A stretch of DNA of 37,629 nt, taken from positions 1 to 37,629 of the forward strand of contig CAYOFI010000016.1 in assembly GCA_964403335.1 (NCBI GenBank), given 5' to 3'. Each line of letters begins with the position of its first letter. Position 1 is the first letter of the stretch. The notes under the pieces are model-generated. The model did no database searches and had not been told where the DNA came from. It was given only the letters and a program-made list of their open reading frames with translations. The position numbers and the translations under genes were made by a program. Origin of the DNA: CAZYAK01 sp964403335 (GTDB lineage: Bacteria; Patescibacteriota; Gracilibacteria; Peribacterales; Peribacteraceae). Below, in pieces: positions 8,040 to 16,230 of this stretch.

Positions 8040-9205
8040 CTGCCATTCTCGGCTTGGAAGTCATGGCCGTGCTGCTGGCGTGCGCGCACAGCTTAAGCAA
8101 CGTGCGTACGGATGAAGCCAAGTACTTGCTGGATATTCCGTATCCGCATCCGCCGCTTTTGCGAGGTCTCATGCATGCGTTGGAGGTCCTTCCGTTCCAG
8201 GAAATGTTTTGGCGCGTCGTCTTCGCGTCGGCGTTCGTGCAGGCGGTATGGTTGGTGTGGGACATGGGGAAATTTTTAGCGCGCAATGAACGCATCGCGC
8301 TCTGCGGTGTGTGGCTTCTCTCCGCCGGCGTCCTCCTGTGGACCGGCGCCATTATGATCGCACCCGTGAACGCGGTGCAGGGATTGGTATTCGTGTGGCT
8401 GCTTTTCCGTCCCGAACTGACGCGCAAGTACCCGGCATGGGTATCGATATTTTGGCTTGTATCATTGCTGACCGGATACCAGGCGATTCTGTACGCGCCG
8501 ATTGTTCTGGGACTGTACCGGCAACCAAAATTTTCACTGCTCGATGTCGCACTGTATGTCTGCGGACCGATCGCCGTCTTCGTGCTCTACACCCTCAGCA
8601 ATCCGTTGGCGCTCGCAAGTTTGCTTCATCACGGTGGGGAACAGACGGATGAATCACTGGGGTTCCACACGTATCACACGCTGCGTTTGTGGTTGGTCGG
8701 CGGAAGCATCGCGGCGAGCGTTGTCGGTCTCGTCGGCATCATCCGTTCGAAACAATGGGCAGTGATCGGTGCGTTTCTGTGCGTGACGGGATTTATTTTT
8801 CTGAATTGGTTTGAGTACTATTCGATACTCTTCGCACCACTTCTCGTCGCTGGCGTGTTGTACGTGTTTGACAAACGTCTACTCCGCGGACGCACAATGT
8901 TGATGGCTATGTGGGTGGGATCGATTGTCACTTTATGGCTTTGGTCTTTACCTCTTTCACTATCACTTGCGCGCGATGTCTCGCAAAAATTGCAGGAGGA
9001 GGGTGTGCGGGGGACGGTGTTGATCGCGGGAACTTTCGGACACGACTGGCAATACGAAAGCCTGCTTCCGATTCTGCGTTTCGCCCCGGAGCGCGTTGCG
9101 GACGCGGGCGCGATCGTGTGTCTTGCGCCGTGCGCGGGATGGACGCCGGCACCGGAATGGCGGCGGATGACAGGATTGGCAACACAAGTTTGGGTGCGGA
9201 GATGA
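8024..9205 (+). CDS. Polytopic membrane protein, GT-C glycosyltransferase-like
   Basis: A 393-residue protein with about 9-10 predicted membrane spans. The first loop after the N-terminal span reads VRTDEAKYLLDIPYPHPPLL, the position and style of the acidic catalytic loop in GT-C enzymes (GT39/ArnT-like), which use polyprenyl-phosphate sugars at the outer face of the membrane. The C-terminus is a soluble tail (TFGHDWQYESLLPIL). The gene lies beside a polyprenyl-phosphate glycosyltransferase, which could provide its donor. The family call is inferred from topology and this one motif. The start at 8024 overlaps the preceding gene. Confidence 0.6.
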   Translation: MRKYLTAILGLEVMAVLLACAHSLSNVRTDEAKYLLDIPYPHPPLLRGLMHALEVLPFQEMFWRVVFASAFVQAVWLVWDMGKFLARNERIALCGVWLLSAGVLLWTGAIMIAPVNAVQGLVFVWLLFRPELTRKYPAWVSIFWLVSLLTGYQAILYAPIVLGLYRQPKFSLLDVALYVCGPIAVFVLYTLSNPLALASLLHHGGEQTDESLGFHTYHTLRLWLVGGSIAASVVGLVGIIRSKQWAVIGAFLCVTGFIFLNWFEYYSILFAPLLVAGVLYVFDKRLLRGRTMLMAMWVGSIVTLWLWSLPLSLSLARDVSQKLQEEGVRGTVLIAGTFGHDWQYESLLPILRFAPERVADAGAIVCLAPCAGWTPAPEWRRMTGLATQVWVRR

Positions 9206-9272
9206 TTCGTTCACTCTCTTTGGCCACTGAACAATTGACGCTTCATGCGGGGCTCCTTATCTTCGTGAAGAT

Positions 9273-9869
9273 ATGCTCGACGATGCGCGATTGTTGGTAT
9301 CGCGGATGCAAGACCTGCTCACACTCTCCCAGGCGGTAAAGCGGAGTGCGGATCCGGCATTGCAACGTGAAGCGGAAGAAATCCAGGCGTTTCTGCGCCA
9401 GTCGGGAAGTTTCCTGCACGACTTCAACGAGCAGGCGGCGCAACTTTTTCAGTCCCTCACCGCACGCCATGCGTCGCATCTGGTAGCGCTTTTATTGGAG
9501 CGTCAGCGCGGCGAATCGAATATGTCAGACACGGCAGCATCGCGCCCCGGTCCGGAGTACGTGGAACCGGAGATGATGACGCCCTCGGGCAGAGAGCTCG
9601 CGATTTTTTTGGGCGACCGTCTGCGCCTGAGTCCCGGCACACTGGCCAACACGCTGCTCTTGATGCTTGTGCAATCCAAAAATCGTCCGCTCCGTGTCCG
9701 CGCACTCGCGCGCGAGCTGGGAAAATCCGCAGCCGCCGTCTCCAAGGCGTTTCATGAATTGGAAACGAAGCTGGGTACAACGGATGTGGGCTACCGCATC
9801 TACAGCGAACGGACGGGGGACCGGGCGGGGTTCAGGTTGGAGCCGGTGGGAAATGTTGCACACGCCTAA
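9273..9869 (+). CDS. Winged-helix DNA-binding protein with N-terminal helical domain
   Basis: A 198-residue protein. Residues 1-85 are predicted helical and charged (coiled-coil-like, LLTLSQAVKRSADPALQREA). After a short linker, residues 105-195 look like a winged helix: LANTLLLMLVQSKNRPLRVR, then LARELGKSAAAVSKAFHELE as the helix-turn-helix with recognition helix, then a wing (VGYRIYSERTGDRAGFRLEP). A transcription regulator is likely; its targets are unknown. It follows the membrane protein by 67 bases and is followed directly by an inverted repeat. Confidence 0.6.
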   Translation: MLDDARLLVSRMQDLLTLSQAVKRSADPALQREAEEIQAFLRQSGSFLHDFNEQAAQLFQSLTARHASHLVALLLERQRGESNMSDTAASRPGPEYVEPEMMTPSGRELAIFLGDRLRLSPGTLANTLLLMLVQSKNRPLRVRALARELGKSAAAVSKAFHELETKLGTTDVGYRIYSERTGDRAGFRLEPVGNVAHA

Positions 9870-9871
9870 TC

Positions 9872-9937
9872 TGTCATGGTGAGCTTGTCGAACCATGACA
9901 GGCGCATGTCGCTCTTCGACAAGCTCAGAGTGACATG
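9872..9937. repeat. REP-like interspersed inverted repeat, copy 1
   Basis: The arms TGTCATGGTGAGCTTGTCGA (9872-9891, extending one base) and TTCGACAAGCTCAGAGTGAC (9915-9934) are inverted, with a nested GTCATGG/CCATGAC dyad. A near-identical copy lies at 22495-22560. It sits 3 bases after a stop codon, between convergent genes, so it could terminate both transcripts. Confidence 0.8.
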
Positions 9938-9940
9938 CTT

Positions 9941-10888
9941 TTAAACGCCGTAATACTCCCTATACCACTTCACAAACTTCGGGACGCCATCTTTTATGGT
10001 CGTCTTCGGATCGTACCCGAGCATCTTTTTGGCTTTGGAAATATCCGCAAGACTCGCGCGCACGTCGCCCGGTTGCATGGGCAGGAATTCTTTCTTGGCT
10101 TCTTTGCCGACGCTTTGTTCCACCATCTTCACGTACTCCATCAATTCTTCCTGCCGTCCGCATCCCAAGTTGAACACTTCCTCCGGATAATTTTTATCGA
10201 TGCTGGCGATGATGCCATCGGCGATGTCCTCCACGTACGTGAAGTCGCGCTGCATCTTTCCTTCGCCGAAGATCTGCAAAGGCTTGTCGTTCACGAGCGC
10301 ATCGGTGAAGAGGAACAGCGCCATATCCGGTCGTCCATACGGTCCGTAGACCGTGAAGAAGCGCAGACCCGTCACATGCGTGCCATAGAGATGATGGTAC
10401 GTGTGTGCCATCAGCTCGTTGTCTTTCTTATTCATGCCATAGAGCGAGAGCTGATCATCGGTCCTGTCATCTTCCGATGAAGGCAACTTGGTATTACCGC
10501 CATACACCGAGCTCGATGACGCGTAGATCAGCCCCTGAATGTTGTTGAGCCTCGTTTCTTCCAAAATATTGAAGAACCCGCGGATGTTGATATCGATGTA
10601 TTCATCCGGATGGTCGAACGCGTAGCGGACACCGGCGAGAGCGGCTAGATGACAGACTCGGTCACAGCCTTTGATGCATTTTTTGACGGCCTCACGATCC
10701 AAAATATCGCCTTTCACGAACGTGAATCCTTTCTTGCCCGAGAGAATCTTCAGCCGCGCTTCCTTCAAGCTCGGATCGTAATAGGGGCTCAAGTTGTCCA
10801 ATCCGATCACTTCATCTCCGCGCTCTAACAATTTGAGAATCGTGTGAAAGCCGATGAATCCGGCACAGCCGGTCAGGAAGATTTTCAT
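9941..10888 (-). CDS. UDP-glucuronate 4-epimerase-like NAD-dependent epimerase
   Basis: A 315-residue extended SDR with the NAD motif TGCAGFIGFH near the N-terminus. The block NLSPYYDPSLKEARLKIL is characteristic of UDP-glucuronate 4-epimerases (CapI/LpsL group). Also present are LAALAGVRYAFDHP, the serines in YASSSSVYGG, the catalytic YGMNKKDNE (Tyr-x3-Lys), RFFTVYGPYGRPDMAL and RDFTYVEDIADGI. The likely reaction is UDP-glucuronate to UDP-galacturonate. The UDP-glucose dehydrogenase that makes UDP-glucuronate is encoded 420 bases away on the same strand. The start at 10888 fits a -10 box 6 bases upstream. Confidence 0.85.
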   Translation of the reverse strand: MKIFLTGCAGFIGFHTILKLLERGDEVIGLDNLSPYYDPSLKEARLKILSGKKGFTFVKGDILDREAVKKCIKGCDRVCHLAALAGVRYAFDHPDEYIDINIRGFFNILEETRLNNIQGLIYASSSSVYGGNTKLPSSEDDRTDDQLSLYGMNKKDNELMAHTYHHLYGTHVTGLRFFTVYGPYGRPDMALFLFTDALVNDKPLQIFGEGKMQRDFTYVEDIADGIIASIDKNYPEEVFNLGCGRQEELMEYVKMVEQSVGKEAKKEFLPMQPGDVRASLADISKAKKMLGYDPKTTIKDGVPKFVKWYREYYGV

Positions 10889-10894
10889 AGGGAT

Positions 10895-10923
10895 AGTGTG
10901 GACGCAGGCAGGCAAGAGTACAA
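10895..10923 (-). promoter_or_regulatory. Leaderless promoter of the UDP-glucuronate epimerase gene
   Basis: On the minus strand, TTGTAC (10923-10918), a 17-base spacer and CACACT (10900-10895) are followed 6 bases later by the ATG at 10888. Transcription would begin at the start codon. Confidence 0.6.
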
Positions 10924-10975
10924 GATTTTCCGCAGAGGCCTGTCACTTTTGACGGATGAGCGGTAAATCCGTTGC

Positions 10976-11305
10976 ATGGAAGGGTTTTTTGCCCGGAGAA
11001 TGCGGGTCTTTATGGTTGAGTCTTCCTGTGACGCATCTGGTGGTGATCACTTGCCACGGCCAGTCGATGATTTCCGCGAGTATGTGCGGGAGCTGGAGGT
11101 AGATACGATACGAGTACTCCTGCGTGGAATCATTGTCGGTCGCAGTCCTTTGGCGGCCTTGCACCCGGATCTGCTTCTCGCAATGCGTGATAGATTGCTC
11201 CAGCGACCTTCATGCGTTCGTTTGGCACACGAAACCAGGCGCGCCGCATTCCGCGCGTGCATGATCGAACTCTTTATCGGTGAGAATGGGCTGTCGGGTG
11301 AATGA
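10976..11305 (+). CDS. Hypothetical protein
   Basis: A 109-residue frame with protein-like content, including a helical-looking stretch (VDDFREYVRELEVDTIRVL) and HPDLLLAMRDRLLQRP. It is the only plausible gene in the ~420 bases between the epimerase and UDP-glucose dehydrogenase, and it ends two bases from the convergent dehydrogenase stop. A minus-strand frame at 10943-11164 is a weaker alternative. No family is recognised. Confidence 0.4.
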   Translation: MEGFFARRMRVFMVESSCDASGGDHLPRPVDDFREYVRELEVDTIRVLLRGIIVGRSPLAALHPDLLLAMRDRLLQRPSCVRLAHETRRAAFRACMIELFIGENGLSGE

Positions 11306-11307
11306 CA

Positions 11308-12618
11308 TCATCCGATCCCGATTCCGTAATACTCCAATCCCGCCGCTTGCACTTCGGCCGGTTCGTAGATGTTCCGTCCGTCAAAAAGGAAAGAGCCTTT
11401 CATCGCGGCTTTCACGTCCTTCAAATCCGTCCCGCGGAACACGTCCCACTCCGTCAGTACAACCAATGCATCCGATCCCGTGACGGCTTCCAGGGGATTT
11501 TTCATAAACTGGACGTCGCCGGGCAGCAGTTTTTTGGCGTTCTCCATAGATTCCGGGTCAAAGGCTTTCACGGTGTGACCGGCGTTGATGAGCATTGGGA
11601 GCAGATCGAGACTAGGCGCTTCGCGCATGTCATCGGTCTTGGGCTTAAAGCTCAGGCCCCAGATACCGACTGTCGATTTTGGCGGGAGTGTTGCGAGGAT
11701 CTTGTCGAAGAAGCGCTTCCGCTGACGCGCGTTCATCTTGTCTGTCGCTTCCACGATCCCGAAGTCCAGATTGTAGTCTTTTGCGGTCGCCAGCAGCGCC
11801 TTTACGTCTTTGGGGAAACAGCTTCCGCCGTAGCCGATGCCCGCATGCAGGAACCGCGGCCCGATGCGGCCATCGAGGCCCATGCCCTTGGCGATGTCGC
11901 GGATATCCGCGCCTGTTATTTCCGCCAATTCGCTAAGCATATTGATGAAGCTGATCTTCGTCGCCAGGAATGCGTTGCTCGCGTACTTCACAATCTCCGC
12001 ACTTTCGCGGCTCATGAAGACCATCGGTTTTCCGACTCTGGTGATCGGTCGATACAACTCATCCATCAACTTCTGCGCATTCGCATCATCATTCACCCCG
12101 ACGACGATTCTGTCCGGCATCAGTGTATCCGGAACAGCCATGCCTTCACGCAGGAATTCGGGATTTGAAATGACGGAGATATGAACATCGGTTTTTCTCT
12201 CGGTGAGAATTTTGCCGATCCGTTCCTCACACAATTTCCCCGTTCCCACTGGCACCGTCGATTTGTTTACGAACACCAAATCGTGATTTGCATGCTTCGC
12301 GACGGTCTCGGCAACGATGAATACGGCACGAAGATCAGCCTTGTAGCCTTCGCCCGGGGGCGTGGCCACGGCGGAGAAGACGATCTGGACGTGCGGCAAT
12401 GCCTCGGTCAGATTTGTGGTGAAGGAGAGCAGTTTGCTATCGAGTCCTTTGCGGATGAGTTCTTCCAATCCCGGTTCAAAAATCGGGCTCTTGCCGCTCT
12501 TGAGCATCTCCACCTTCTTCACATCAATATCCACGCCGATGACGGTGTGCCCCAATTCCGCGAAACATGCGGCGGAAACGAGACCTACGTAGCCGGTGCC
12601 GACAACGGCGATTTTCAT
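11308..12618 (-). CDS. ugd: UDP-glucose 6-dehydrogenase
   Basis: A 436-residue enzyme of standard length for the family. It oxidises UDP-glucose to UDP-glucuronate with two NAD+. The N-terminal Rossmann domain starts with VGTGYVGLV (6-14). The central block holds K211 in EIVKYASNAFLATKISFIN, and the catalytic cysteine is C267 in GIGYGGSCFPKD. The C-terminal UDP-binding domain includes GLSFKPKTDDMREAPS. Its product is the substrate of the neighbouring UDP-glucuronate epimerase, so the two probably feed an acidic surface polysaccharide. It has a near-ideal leaderless -10 box. Confidence 0.95.
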   Translation of the reverse strand: MKIAVVGTGYVGLVSAACFAELGHTVIGVDIDVKKVEMLKSGKSPIFEPGLEELIRKGLDSKLLSFTTNLTEALPHVQIVFSAVATPPGEGYKADLRAVFIVAETVAKHANHDLVFVNKSTVPVGTGKLCEERIGKILTERKTDVHISVISNPEFLREGMAVPDTLMPDRIVVGVNDDANAQKLMDELYRPITRVGKPMVFMSRESAEIVKYASNAFLATKISFINMLSELAEITGADIRDIAKGMGLDGRIGPRFLHAGIGYGGSCFPKDVKALLATAKDYNLDFGIVEATDKMNARQRKRFFDKILATLPPKSTVGIWGLSFKPKTDDMREAPSLDLLPMLINAGHTVKAFDPESMENAKKLLPGDVQFMKNPLEAVTGSDALVVLTEWDVFRGTDLKDVKAAMKGSFLFDGRNIYEPAEVQAAGLEYYGIGIG

Positions 12619-12624
12619 GGGGGA

Positions 12625-12630
12625 AGTGTA
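12625..12630 (-). promoter_or_regulatory. -10 box of leaderless ugd promoter
   Basis: TACACT on the minus strand lies exactly 6 bases before the ATG at 12618. The inverted repeat begins at the next base upstream, so its left arm supplies the spacer and -35 region. Confidence 0.6.
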
Positions 12631-12725
12631 GTGGAAGAGGGGATAGACGGGATAGAGGGCATAGAAGGGATAGACGTATTTTGTATTCCTCTATCGCGTC
12701 TATCGCCTCTATTCCTTCTATGCCC
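12631..12725. repeat. Short-unit inverted repeat, GGGATAGA family, copy 1
   Basis: The left arm is built of degenerate units such as GGGATAGACG and GGGCATAGAAGGGATAGA (12657-12674). The right arm carries the complement, TCTATTCCTTCTATGCCC (12708-12725). It lies between the divergent ugd and PfkB genes. A second copy at 20894-21009 shares a 20-base identical stretch, CCTCTATTCCTTCTATGCCC (12706-12725 and 20989-21008). Confidence 0.8.
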
Positions 12726-12754
12726 TTGTTGGTTTTGCCTGATTCCCGCACAAT
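12726..12754 (+). promoter_or_regulatory. Promoter of the PfkB kinase gene
   Basis: TTGTTG (12726-12731) and CACAAT (12749-12754) have a 17-base spacer. The ATG at 12765 is 10 bases after the -10 box, leaving at most a few leader bases. The -35 begins right after the repeat's right arm. Confidence 0.5.
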
Positions 12755-12764
12755 CTCCCTACTT

Positions 12765-13718
12765 ATGCCCAAAATCCTCGTCACCGGCTCTGTTGCCTAT
12801 GATCTCCTCCTTTCCTACGACGGATCGTTCGCGGAGGCCGTGGATCCCGCCCACCTTGATGAACTCTCGATGTCCTTCGTGACCCCGCGCTTCAGCCGCC
12901 ACCACGGTGGCACGGCCGCCAACATTGCGTGGAATCTTCGGCTCCTCAATCAAGATCCGCTCGTGGTCGCTTCGGTCGGGCGTGATGGAGGGGAGTACTT
13001 GGCGCTCTTGGAAGACCGGAAAATCCCGACGAATTTTATCGAGACCATCCCGTCACACGCCACACCCACCGCAATCATCGCGACGGATAACCGTGAGCGG
13101 CAGATCACGTTCTATCATCCCGGTGCGGATGCCCAGGGAACATGGCCGGAGAAATTGGCGGATGAGCGTGACGACATCGATTACGCCATCATCGCTCCGC
13201 GCGACGCGCGTTCCATGGCCGAGGCCGGAGCGTGGTGCAAAAAATTCGGTGTGCAGTATCTGTTCGATCCGGGTCAGCAAGTGCTGGCGTTCGAGCAAGA
13301 CGCACTCCTCAAGTGCATCGGCGAAAGCCGCGGCATCATCTGCAACGCGTACGAATGGCAACTTCTCTCGGAGCGCACGGGCTTCAGTACGGACGCCATC
13401 CTCAACGAAACGCATTTGCTGATCATTACGCACGGGGACGAAGGACTCTCGCTCTACACCAAGAAAGAAACCATCGTGCTTCCGGCCTGCAAAGCGGAGA
13501 AGATGGTGAACCCCACCGGCGCGGGGGATGCGTTGCGCGCGGGGATCGTGGCCGGACTCGCGGCCAAGTGGAAGTTGCGTCAGTGCGGACAGTTGGGTGC
13601 CGCACTTGCATCGTTCTGCGTGGAGCATGAAGGCACGCTGATGGACAAAATCGATGTGGAAGAAGTGTATGCGCGCGCGGAAGGAACGTACGGTGAGAAG
13701 CTTCCGGACTTGAATTGA
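12765..13718 (+). CDS. PfkB-family sugar/nucleoside kinase, probably adenosine kinase
   Basis: A 317-residue ribokinase-family enzyme. The N-terminal strand is ILVTGSVAYDLLL, the substrate-binding glycines are in HHGGTAANIAWNLRLL, and the ATP/anion-hole motif near the C-terminus is NPTGAGDALRAGIVAGL with the catalytic Asp in GAGD. The family phosphorylates sugars or nucleosides with ATP. The substrate call rests on context: the next gene on the same strand is S-adenosylhomocysteine hydrolase, whose reversible reaction is pulled forward when adenosine is phosphorylated. Ribokinase or fructokinase activity cannot be excluded. The stop codon lies inside the left arm of the following repeat. Confidence 0.8.
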   Translation: MPKILVTGSVAYDLLLSYDGSFAEAVDPAHLDELSMSFVTPRFSRHHGGTAANIAWNLRLLNQDPLVVASVGRDGGEYLALLEDRKIPTNFIETIPSHATPTAIIATDNRERQITFYHPGADAQGTWPEKLADERDDIDYAIIAPRDARSMAEAGAWCKKFGVQYLFDPGQQVLAFEQDALLKCIGESRGIICNAYEWQLLSERTGFSTDAILNETHLLIITHGDEGLSLYTKKETIVLPACKAEKMVNPTGAGDALRAGIVAGLAAKWKLRQCGQLGAALASFCVEHEGTLMDKIDVEEVYARAEGTYGEKLPDLN

Positions 13719-13860
13719 AAATGGAAAATTGAGAATTGAAAATGATGTCATTTTCCCTGCAATCTTGGTTCCTGCCCCGCTATTCTTGAAACGGTTGAAT
13801 GATTCTTGATGCGATACGCTCCCAAAATTCTCAATTTTCAATTCTTCATTCTCAATTTCG
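13712..13860. repeat. Short-unit inverted repeat, AATTGAAAATTGAGAATT family
   Basis: The left arm (13712-13745) is made of AATTGAAAATGG and AAAATTGAGAATTG units; the right arm (13821-13860) is the complement, with a perfect 13-base match AAAATTGAGAATT (13725-13737) to AATTCTCAATTTT (13827-13839). It fills the space between the kinase and ahcY. The left arm contains the kinase stop codon, and the right arm ends 4 bases before the ahcY start. Confidence 0.8.
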
Positions 13861-13864
13861 CCCC

Positions 13865-15118
13865 ATGTCCTCCATCAAAGATCCCTCATTGGCCGCGCAA
13901 GGAAAACTCAATTTGGAAATCGCCGAAAAGCGCATGGGCGCACTCTTGAAGGTCCGTGATCGCTTTGCGAAAGAGAAGCCTTTCAATGGTTTGACCATCG
14001 GTATGGCGCTGCACGTCACCAAAGAGACGGGCATTTTGGTGCGCACGCTCGTCGCGGGCGGCGCAAAGGTCGCCATCACCGGTTGCAATCCGCTCAGCAC
14101 CCAAGACGACGTGGCGGCGGCATTGGCGGAAGAAGACGGCGTGGAAGTGTGGGCGTACAAAGGCGAGAGCAAAGAGGATTATTACAAGTACTTGAACGAA
14201 GTGATCGCCACCTCGCCCGATATCACCATTGATGACGGCTGTGACTTGGTCTCAGAGATCCACAAGAAGCATCCCGACCTGGTCGCAAAATTGATCGGCG
14301 GATGCGAAGAGACGACGACGGGCGTCATCCGCCTGCAGTCCATGCACCGCGATGGCGCGCTCAAAATTCCGATGATCGCGGTGAACGACAACAAGACCAA
14401 GCACTTGATGGATAACTACTATGGCACCGGCCAGTCCACGTTTGACGGTATCATCCGTAGCACGAACATCCTCGTCGCAGGCACATGCGTTGTTGTCGCG
14501 GGATACGGCAGTTGCGGCAAAGGCGTCGCCATGCGCGCGAAGGGTTTGGGTGCGCAGGTGATTGTGACGGAAGTGGACGCGTTCGCCGCGTTGCAGGCCG
14601 CAATGGACGGGCACCGTGTCTTACCGATGCTGGAAGCCGCCGCGATCGGCGATATCTTCGTCACGGTCACCGGCAACTTGCACGTCATCCGTCCCGAGCA
14701 TATGAAGAAGATGAAAGACGGCGCGATTCTGGCCAACTCCGGCCACTTTGATTGTGAGATCGATCTGAAAGGCTTGGAAGACATGAGCAAAGCAAAGCGC
14801 CGTGTGCGTCACTATTTGGATGAATACGAAATCGACAAAGGCCACGTGATCTACGTCGCCGGCGAAGGCCGCTTGGTCAACCTCGCTTCCGCCGAAGGTC
14901 ATCCCTCCGAAGTGATGAGCCTCAGTTTCTGCGGCCAAGCCCTTGCGTGCGAGTACCTGGTGCATCACAAAGGGAACCTGAAGCCGGGAGTCATCACCCT
15001 GCCCCCGCAGATCGATGACACCATCGCGCAGTATCAGTTGGATGCCATGCGCATAGAGCTGGATGAACTCACCGCGGAGCAGAAGAAATACTTGGCGAGT
15101 TGGGAGGAGGGGACGTGA
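13865..15118 (+). CDS. ahcY: S-adenosyl-L-homocysteine hydrolase (adenosylhomocysteinase)
   Basis: A 417-residue NAD-dependent enzyme that splits S-adenosylhomocysteine, the inhibitory by-product of methyltransferases, into adenosine and homocysteine. Substrate residues map well: H50 in GMALHVTKETG, D123/D124 in TIDDGCD, E149 in GCEETTTG, and K179/D183 in NDNKTKHLMDN. The NAD motif is AGYGSCGKG (212-220). The C-terminus ends at KKYLASWEEGT and lacks the extra Lys/Tyr tail of the eukaryotic-type enzyme, as in thermophile and archaeal-type proteins. An in-frame ATG at 13799 would add 22 residues translated from the repeat, so 13865 is preferred. It is placed just after the probable adenosine kinase. 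Confidence 0.95.
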   Translation: MSSIKDPSLAAQGKLNLEIAEKRMGALLKVRDRFAKEKPFNGLTIGMALHVTKETGILVRTLVAGGAKVAITGCNPLSTQDDVAAALAEEDGVEVWAYKGESKEDYYKYLNEVIATSPDITIDDGCDLVSEIHKKHPDLVAKLIGGCEETTTGVIRLQSMHRDGALKIPMIAVNDNKTKHLMDNYYGTGQSTFDGIIRSTNILVAGTCVVVAGYGSCGKGVAMRAKGLGAQVIVTEVDAFAALQAAMDGHRVLPMLEAAAIGDIFVTVTGNLHVIRPEHMKKMKDGAILANSGHFDCEIDLKGLEDMSKAKRRVRHYLDEYEIDKGHVIYVAGEGRLVNLASAEGHPSEVMSLSFCGQALACEYLVHHKGNLKPGVITLPPQIDDTIAQYQLDAMRIELDELTAEQKKYLASWEEGT

Positions 15119-15216
15119 GTTTTTGGCTTCATAGAAGCAAATATGGCTTTCACGGCGCAAAACTTTTGCGTACCCCCACCGCTTGATGAACACTACCGCG
15201 CATTTCCCAATCGCCT

Positions 15217-15546
15217 ATGCGCCAAATTCTTTCCTGTGATGCACACCTTGATGTGACGGGTACGGAAGGGGAGAAAGCGCAGACATCTGCCGCGGATGCA
15301 GAATTGGATGCTTTGTACGCACTGGTTCCCGATGATTTTCGGGCATCTTTACAAGAGTGTTCCCAGGCGGAGCAGAAGGAATTTCTCTACGGACATTTGC
15401 GAGAGAATGGAAACGTCCTTGTATGGGACGGCAATCGTCTGATCAAGGAAGGAGAAACCATTTCCGCCGAGCAAAAAGAGCAAGACAGAATTGACCGTCT
15501 GCGCACAAAAATCGCACGGCTTTTGGCGAAAGATCCTCGGAAATAA
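15217..15546 (+). CDS. Hypothetical protein, acidic and helical
   Basis: A 109-residue charged protein without cysteine-rich, membrane or signal features. The N-terminal third is Ala/Glu/Asp-rich (TGTEGEKAQTSAADAELDAL). The C-terminus (SAEQKEQDRIDRLRTKIARL) is a probable helix. It stands alone on the plus strand. The following ~270 bases hold no recognisable gene. No family is recognised. Confidence 0.6.
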   Translation: MRQILSCDAHLDVTGTEGEKAQTSAADAELDALYALVPDDFRASLQECSQAEQKEFLYGHLRENGNVLVWDGNRLIKEGETISAEQKEQDRIDRLRTKIARLLAKDPRK

Positions 15547-15815
15547 CCACGCAAATTGAGGCAAAAACCGCTTGTTACGATACAGACATTTTGGCTTCCA
15601 TATACCGAAAAATAAGGATCCATCGCCGTATTTTTGGCAAGGCTTGACTCCGTCTTTAGACTGCTGCCGCTTTGTATTAGTGCAGTAACACAGCCGCTCC
15701 CTGGAATCATCGGTTAGCGATGAGAAACGTGCTCTTAAGGCAGTGAGCAATAGTGCTCCGGAGCGTGGTTTTAGGAAAATACCACGACTGCTTTTTAGCA
15801 CGGGAAGGAAATGTC

Positions 15816-16073
15816 ATGTCCAGTTTCAACCAGAAGCTCGATCAGGCGATTCGCACCGGCCGCGCGCAGCGGCTGGCGGCGCTGCGCCGCAAGTGCCGGA
15901 TCAACAGCCTCAAGGCCAAGAAGCACGAGGTCCGTACCGACCACACCAGCGAGCGCAAGATGAAGGCCGCGGTTCACGTGGCCACTTCGCCGCTCTGCCT
16001 CACGGAGATCGATCGTGTCGCCCTCCTCGAAGCCGGGCACACCGAATTCCTCAACGGCCAGTGCCACGACTGA
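15816..16073 (+). CDS. Small basic hypothetical protein with a Shine-Dalgarno start
   Basis: An 85-residue protein with a strongly basic first half (RTGRAQRLAALRRKCRINSL...KAKKHEVRTDH) and a less charged second half. The start at 15816 is supported by GGGAAGGAA a few bases upstream, unlike most genes here, which lack Shine-Dalgarno sites. The third codon positions are richer in G and C than in neighbours. A 14-bp inverted repeat follows. The style matches the genes at 16968, 24040 and 25056 and suggests a different origin. The function is unknown; nucleic-acid binding is possible from the charge. Confidence 0.55.
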   Translation: MSSFNQKLDQAIRTGRAQRLAALRRKCRINSLKAKKHEVRTDHTSERKMKAAVHVATSPLCLTEIDRVALLEAGHTEFLNGQCHD

Positions 16074-16087
16074 CCGATCCTTCCCCC

Positions 16088-16134
16088 GCCCTCTCTCCAC
16101 CACCCCCACGCATGTCTCCCGGTGGAGAGAGGGC
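16088..16134 (+). terminator. Long-stem hairpin after the small basic gene
   Basis: The arms GCCCTCTCTCCACC (16088-16101) and GGTGGAGAGAGGGC (16121-16134) are perfectly complementary over 14 bases with a 19-base loop. There is no T-run, so it may act as a transcript-stabilising element or weak terminator. Confidence 0.55.
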
Positions 16135-16230
16135 AACCTCTACAAAATTTGAAGGGCACATTTCTCTTCGTTTCCTTCCCCCCACTTTTTTGCCGCACAA
16201 AGAACAACGGAAAAAAGTGCACAGTCTTCC

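Noticed and set aside
10943..11164. Minus-strand 73-codon frame between the epimerase and ugd
   Set aside because: Its content is less protein-like than the plus-strand frame at 10976-11305, and there is no start signal.
12567..12764. N-terminal extension of the PfkB kinase upstream of 12765
   Set aside because: The extension would be encoded by the GGGATAGA repeat and by DNA overlapping ugd. The family N-terminus starts at MPKILVTG.
13799..13864. Upstream ATG adding 22 residues to ahcY
   Set aside because: The added residues come from the AATTGAGAATT repeat arm, and the conserved protein begins at 13865.
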